Source of the DNA: Hondaea fermentalgiana
Lineage: Eukaryota > Sar > Bigyra > Thraustochytrida > Thraustochytriidae
Length of the DNA: 11,702 nucleotides
Direction: 5' to 3'
Assembly (NCBI GenBank): GCA_014084085.1
Contig: NPFB01000215.1
Location: 1-11,702, forward strand
Shown one piece after another: positions 8,814 through 11,702 of this stretch (within the stretch, counting starts at the first letter, position 1; each line of letters begins with the position of its first letter). A program made the translations under genes and the position numbers. The notes below the pieces were generated by a model. That model did no database searches. It was not told the origin of the DNA and saw only the letters and a program-made list of their open reading frames with translations.

Positions 8814-9014
8814 GCACGGCATTCATTCACAGTGTCATTCATTCCCTTGCAGAACGGAGCCGCGGGAAGCCAAAACGCCAAGGCGAGGCGCGGCGTGGCG
8901 CGGGTGGACGTGGCGAGGCGAGGAGCAGAGGGACGAGGAGCGGATAGACAAGACGAGGCGGCGAGGCGAGGCGAGGAGAGACAGGACGCACCGTGGGTGA
9001 GGACCGTCGCGGCC

Positions 9015-10093
9015 ATGAACGACTTCCTCGCAGGCGGCGCAGCGGCGCTCGTCTCCATCACGATCATGCACCCTGTGGACGTGGTCAAGACGCGACTGCA
9101 GTTTCAAGGCGAGGCGGCAAGCGCCGGCGCTACTGCTGCTGCAAAAGGGTCGGCGCAGCCTGCGCAATACCGCGGTGTCTTTTCGTCGCTCGTCAAGATT
9201 GCGCGCCTGGAAGGCGTACCAGGGTTGTATCGTGGCATCATGCCGGCCTATGGCTTGCAGTTCACGGTGACCGCCGTGCGCTTTGGAATTTACGGCCTGA
9301 GCAAGACCTGGTTTGCAGAGCAAGACCGCGCGGGCGGGAAAGACAAGGACTCGGGCGGCACAAAGACGGCTCGAAACTTTGTTCTTGCGGCGTTATCCGG
9401 TGCGTGTGGAGGCCTTTTAGGCGCGCCATTTTTCGCGCTCAAAACACGCGCGCAGGTGTACTCTACAGCATCTGAATTGGCAGTCGGCACGCAGCACGCG
9501 CCGCAATCGTCTTTGCGCGCTGCCTTGGCTGAAATTTATCGAGAAGAAGGCATGCGCGGTTTCTTTCGAGGCGCTGATGCATTTGTTCCGCGCGTTGTCG
9601 TTTATGGTGCTGCGCAGCTAGGCGTCTACGATTTGGTCAAGCGCTTGTTCATGGACAATTTTGGCCTCAAAGAAGGTCCTTTGCTTCATTTTTCCACAGC
9701 TGCTGTCGCTGCGTCTGCAGCGGTCACGGCGATTCAACCTTTTGACTTTTTGTCTGCACGTCTCATGAACCAACCCGTCGATCCTGTCACTGGCCGCGGC
9801 GCGCTCTATAATGGGTTTCTCGATTGTGCTGTCAAATCTGTCAAAGCTGAGGGCCCGCAATGTCTCCTCAAGGGTGGCTGGGCGAATATGTGTAGAATGG
9901 TACGTTTTCTCTTGCAACGAATCTCGCCTTGCGTGCGCGATTCACAGACTGGCTGACTTACTGACTGATTGAATCGCTCGCTGGACGAATGACGTTTGAT
10001 ATCGATGTTGTGATTGCACAGGCCCCGTACACTGTAATTGTGCTGTTTCTTTTTGAGCAGTTCAAGCCGGCGTTTAATTTCCAAAAAGAGTAG
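9015..10093 (+). CDS. mitochondrial carrier, OAC1/SLC25A34/35-like (2 exons)
   Basis: Proposed join is 9015-9899 and 10022-10093, giving 318 residues, the usual carrier length. Three repeats are visible. Repeat 1 has Pro20-Val-Asp22-Val-Val-Lys25. Repeat 2 has Pro138-Phe-Phe-Ala-Leu-Lys143-Thr-Arg, lacking the usual acidic residue. Repeat 3 has Pro242-Phe-Asp244-Phe-Leu-Ser-Ala-Arg followed by Asn-Gln-Pro-Val-Asp. This pattern, with PF..KT in repeat 2 and an NQP.D after repeat 3, matches the OAC1/SLC25A34/35 group, inner-membrane carriers of oxaloacetate, sulfate or related anions; the substrate here is inferred only. Exon 2 supplies the family's end, Ala-Pro-Tyr-Thr-Val then Phe-Glu-Gln-Phe-Lys, and without it the protein would lack the last helix. 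ATG 9015 lies just before helix 1; an upstream spliced start is possible. A TATA box lies at 8671. Confidence 0.9.
9900..10021 (+). other. intron of the mitochondrial carrier gene
   Basis: The 122-base intron has a GTACGT donor and a TTGCACAG acceptor with a T-rich stretch before it, falling between codons. Splicing restores the conserved Arg-Met-Ala-Pro-Tyr-Thr-Val end of carrier repeat 3; read-through stops at about 9954. Confidence 0.9.
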
Positions 10094-10310
10094 TCGTTTA
10101 AAATTCGTGACATAAGCGCCTTTTCATCTTGCTTTATTTTTCTTTTCGAACAGTTCAAGCCGGTGTTAAATTTCATAAAGAGTAGTCCTTTGATTTGTGG
10201 CAAGAGCGCCTTTTCAATTTGCTTTGTATTTCTGTTCGAGCAGTTCAAGCCTGCGTAGTTGTCTCTTTCGTAGTTCAAGCGTATCGTCGTCTTTCCATGT
10301 TGCTTCGTAT
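10031..10310 (+). repeat. degenerate tandem repeat copied from the carrier's last exon
   Basis: The core CAGTTCAAGC recurs at 10058, 10151 and 10241, with a shorter relic (TAGTTCAAGC) at 10271. Spacing is 93, 90 and 30 bases. Flanking blocks also repeat: AAAGAGTAGTC near 10084 and 10177, and GCGCCTTTTCA near 10117 and 10206. The first copy is the true last exon of the carrier; the others lie in its 3' region. In the same frame, copies 2 and 3 still encode Phe-Leu-Phe-Glu-Gln-Phe-Lys-Pro, partly with synonymous differences. Confidence 0.85.
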
Positions 10311-10623
10311 CTGTGTATTTTGCGCGCAACGACGACGTCATCATCATCATCATCATCATCATCGTCATCATCGATTGATCTCTCTCATTACTATGATTAA
10401 TCTCTCGCCGTGATCGCAAGTTTTTCGTGCAAGGAGACCTTGATGACCCAAGCCAAGTCGTGCAGGTAATGAATAAATTGCTGCTCTTTGGTTCATCTCT
10501 TCGCAGAAAGAAAGAAGAATCATGATTCATGGTCTCTACATCGAATACTGCGCCAGGGGCAAAGAAAAGACAGTCGAGAAGGCGTGCAGGCACAGACAGG
10601 TGGAGACAAAGAGGTTCCGGGCA
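10094..10623. other. non-coding region between carrier and small helical gene
   Basis: This region holds the last-exon-derived tandem repeats, a TCA microsatellite, and an AATAAA at 10475-10480 that could serve as a polyadenylation signal for the + strand carrier transcript. The long minus-strand open frame across it only reflects the repeats read antisense. Carrier and small helical gene are convergent here. Confidence 0.5.
10338..10373. repeat. TCA/ATC trinucleotide microsatellite
   Basis: A run of TCATCATCA type with one interruption (CGTCATCATC), directly after the carrier last-exon repeats. No coding role is seen. Confidence 0.85.
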
Positions 10624-11027
10624 CTACTGCGACAGCATCGCTTCTCTGAAAAAAGGAGTAAGAGAGACAGAGAGAGAGCATTGCTGCCATGGCAAGTGCG
10701 AACGGAAAGAGGCTTCGGCCAAAGGTGTGTAAAGCGCAATGAAGTTATTGTCGGGAACACGGTCACTTACTCCTCCTCGTCGGCGGTCTCCTTGAGCTCC
10801 GAGATACCAAGCTTCTCGGCCATCTCGGGGCCGAGGGCCTTGGCGACGGCGCTCTTGAGCTGGTCGATGGCATCGTAGGCCTTGGCCGTGGCGGCGCTGC
10901 CCATCTCCTGGACTGCCTCGAGCTTCTCGAGCGCCTTGCTGACGGCGTCCGAGTCCTTGGTCTTGACGTACGCCTTGTTCATCTCCTCGCGGACGCGGTC
11001 CATGACCTCGTAAACCTTGTCCGTCAT
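10624..11027 (-). CDS. small helical, codon-biased protein of unknown family (2 exons proposed)
   Basis: Proposed join on the minus strand is 11027-10771 and 10645-10624, giving 92 residues; unspliced, the frame stops at 10767 with 86 residues. The sequence is almost entirely helical and charged (Lys, Glu, Ala, Asp), has no Cys or Trp, and ends in an acidic tail. I do not recognise a family; a soluble helical-bundle or coiled-coil protein is likely. Codon use is strongly biased: lysines are AAG and most other codons end in C or G, more than in neighbouring genes, suggesting high expression. The ATG at 11027-11025 follows GCCAAG, a good start context. The apparent TAA stop sits inside a perfect GTAAGT donor, and a strong pyrimidine tract plus CAG lies 125 bases downstream. 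The spliced end would read Glu-Glu-Glu-Glu-Ala-Met-Leu-Ser-Gln. Confidence 0.7.
10646..10770 (-). other. probable intron at the end of the small helical gene
   Basis: GTAAGT donor (10770-10765), then a CT-rich tract (CTCTCTCTCTGTCTCTC followed by T6) and CAG at 10648-10646. Its length of 125 bases matches other introns here. It overlaps the stop codon of the unspliced frame, so both spliced and unspliced messages would make nearly the same protein. Confidence 0.6.
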
Positions 11028-11702
11028 CTTGGCTGCTGGGCGGGTGGCTCGGTGGCTCGGTAGGTAAACTTGGCTGCTTGCTTTCTGCTACGTTGGATGT
11101 TTACGAGACTGCTGCTTGGTGCAACCCACGAGTTAGTTTTCCTCTCCTTGCTTGCTGTGCCCCTCCCTCTTTCCCTCCCCGCTCCTTCTTCCCTCCAAAC
11201 CAGACCCGGCTAGATCACGCCAGACCAGGCCAAGTAACGAGGAGTGAGCGACGCCCGGCCCCAGTGTTTTCGATGTGCACGCGCGGCACGCGCCGAGCAG
11301 CCTGCGACATCATCCTTGATTACCTTGAATATACTACCTTGATTTCAAGGGGCGCTGCACGTGCGTCTGTCGCCTCGGACATGTCGCCTCGCCCGATGTC
11401 GGGGCGACTCGTCTCTCTCCGCCGGCGCCCGCCGCCGCGGTGCCGCGGTGCCGCGGGACGCGGCCCCGCGCGAGCTCGCGAGCGCAGCGTGATTGGGCCA
11501 CGCAGGGTCGGCCGAGGCGGCCGTGGCACGCTGGCGTGGCGTGGCTTGGCAAGGCAAGGTGAGACCTGTCGATGCCTCATTCCTCGCTCATCGATGCCCG
11601 GACCTGCGCGCGTGCGTCACGCCACGCGTGGGCGCCGCCGCGCGGCGGCTGCGCGTTGGCGGATTCTTCGCGCTGCCCCCGCGCCGTCTCCGCGCTCGCC
11701 CG
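11028..11702. other. right flank: promoter of the small helical gene, then GC-rich sequence
   Basis: The first ~250 bases upstream of the minus-strand start are rich in GGTGGCTCGGT-like and pyrimidine tracts (11158-11197) and probably hold its promoter and leader. An AT-rich patch with CCTTGA repeats lies at 11314-11350. From 11381 a + strand frame stays open to the window edge, but it is arginine/proline/alanine-rich as expected from GC content, so I do not call a gene. Confidence 0.45.
11314..11350. promoter_or_regulatory. AT-rich patch with repeated CCTTGA motif, possible promoter element
   Basis: Three direct CCTTGA copies (11314, 11323, 11337) and one inverted copy (TCAAGG at 11345-11350), with TATA-like GAATATACT between them, in otherwise GC-rich DNA. 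CCTTGAA (11323-11329) and TTCAAGG (11344-11350) form an inverted repeat. It lies about 290 bases upstream of the minus-strand small gene and could serve it or a gene to the right. Confidence 0.3.

Larger units (their letters stand above)
8506..9014. other. intergenic region and leader of the carrier gene
   Basis: This holds a canonical TATAAA at 8671-8676, a CACCT repeat at 8786-8813, a strong splice-acceptor-like TTCCCTTGCAG ending at 8852, a GTGAGT donor-like site at 8590-8595, and a purine-rich GGCGAG repeat stretch from about 8880 to 8985. The sequence is open in the carrier's frame from 8715 to 9014 but is arginine/alanine/glycine-rich and repeat-derived, so I treat it as leader. Confidence 0.5.

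Noticed and set aside
10031..10310. Regularly spaced repeats that might suggest a CRISPR array
   Set aside because: The repeated unit is contiguous and degenerate, derived from a eukaryotic exon, with no unique spacers between short constant repeats.
9958..10593. A 211-codon minus-strand frame with internal protein repeats
   Set aside because: The repeats are the antisense of the tandem copies of the carrier's last exon plus the TCA microsatellite, so it is not an independent repeat protein.

Overview
The window is from a GC-rich, gene-dense nuclear genome of a eukaryote, probably a single-celled one. Evidence for this is GT-AG introns that restore family-typical proteins, a COPI-associated secretory membrane protein, a mitochondrial carrier, a nuclear acidic/basic-repeat protein, and no bacterial operon or ribosome-binding-site logic. 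The lineage cannot be fixed from the sequence. A protist such as a thraustochytrid or other stramenopile fits (GC-rich, few introns per gene), but this is only an inference.

Layout from left to right: a very GC-rich, apparently non-coding left flank (1-1152, with a GGAT microsatellite); a single-exon COPI-associated four-helix membrane protein on + (1153-1896); a three-exon gene on + for a 940-residue nuclear-type protein with a C2H2-like zinc site split by an acidic insert (2286-5364); a two-exon CX5R tyrosine phosphatase of the Y_phosphatase3 type on - (6556-5358), whose coding end overlaps the end of the previous gene by 7 bases; an unrecognised gene on - (about 7682-6758) whose protein-like sequence jumps frame several times; a two-exon predicted four-helix membrane protein on + (7785-8505), divergent from it; a two-exon mitochondrial carrier of the OAC1/SLC25A34/35 type on + (9015-10093), followed by degenerate tandem copies of its own last exon; a small helical, strongly codon-biased protein on - (11027-10624) whose apparent stop codon lies inside a perfect GTAAGT splice donor; and a GC-rich right flank.

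The six confident or moderately supported introns are 121, 135, 191, 199, 122 and 125 bases long, so very short introns are not the norm here. That makes the frame-broken gene at 6758-7682 stand out. The genes do not form an obvious pathway. They look like ordinary neighbours in a compact nuclear genome, and I see no clear mobile element, viral gene, CRISPR array, tRNA or rRNA. The points most worth following up are the frame-broken gene, the split zinc finger, the convergent coding overlap, the last-exon tandem repeats and the stop-codon/donor overlap.
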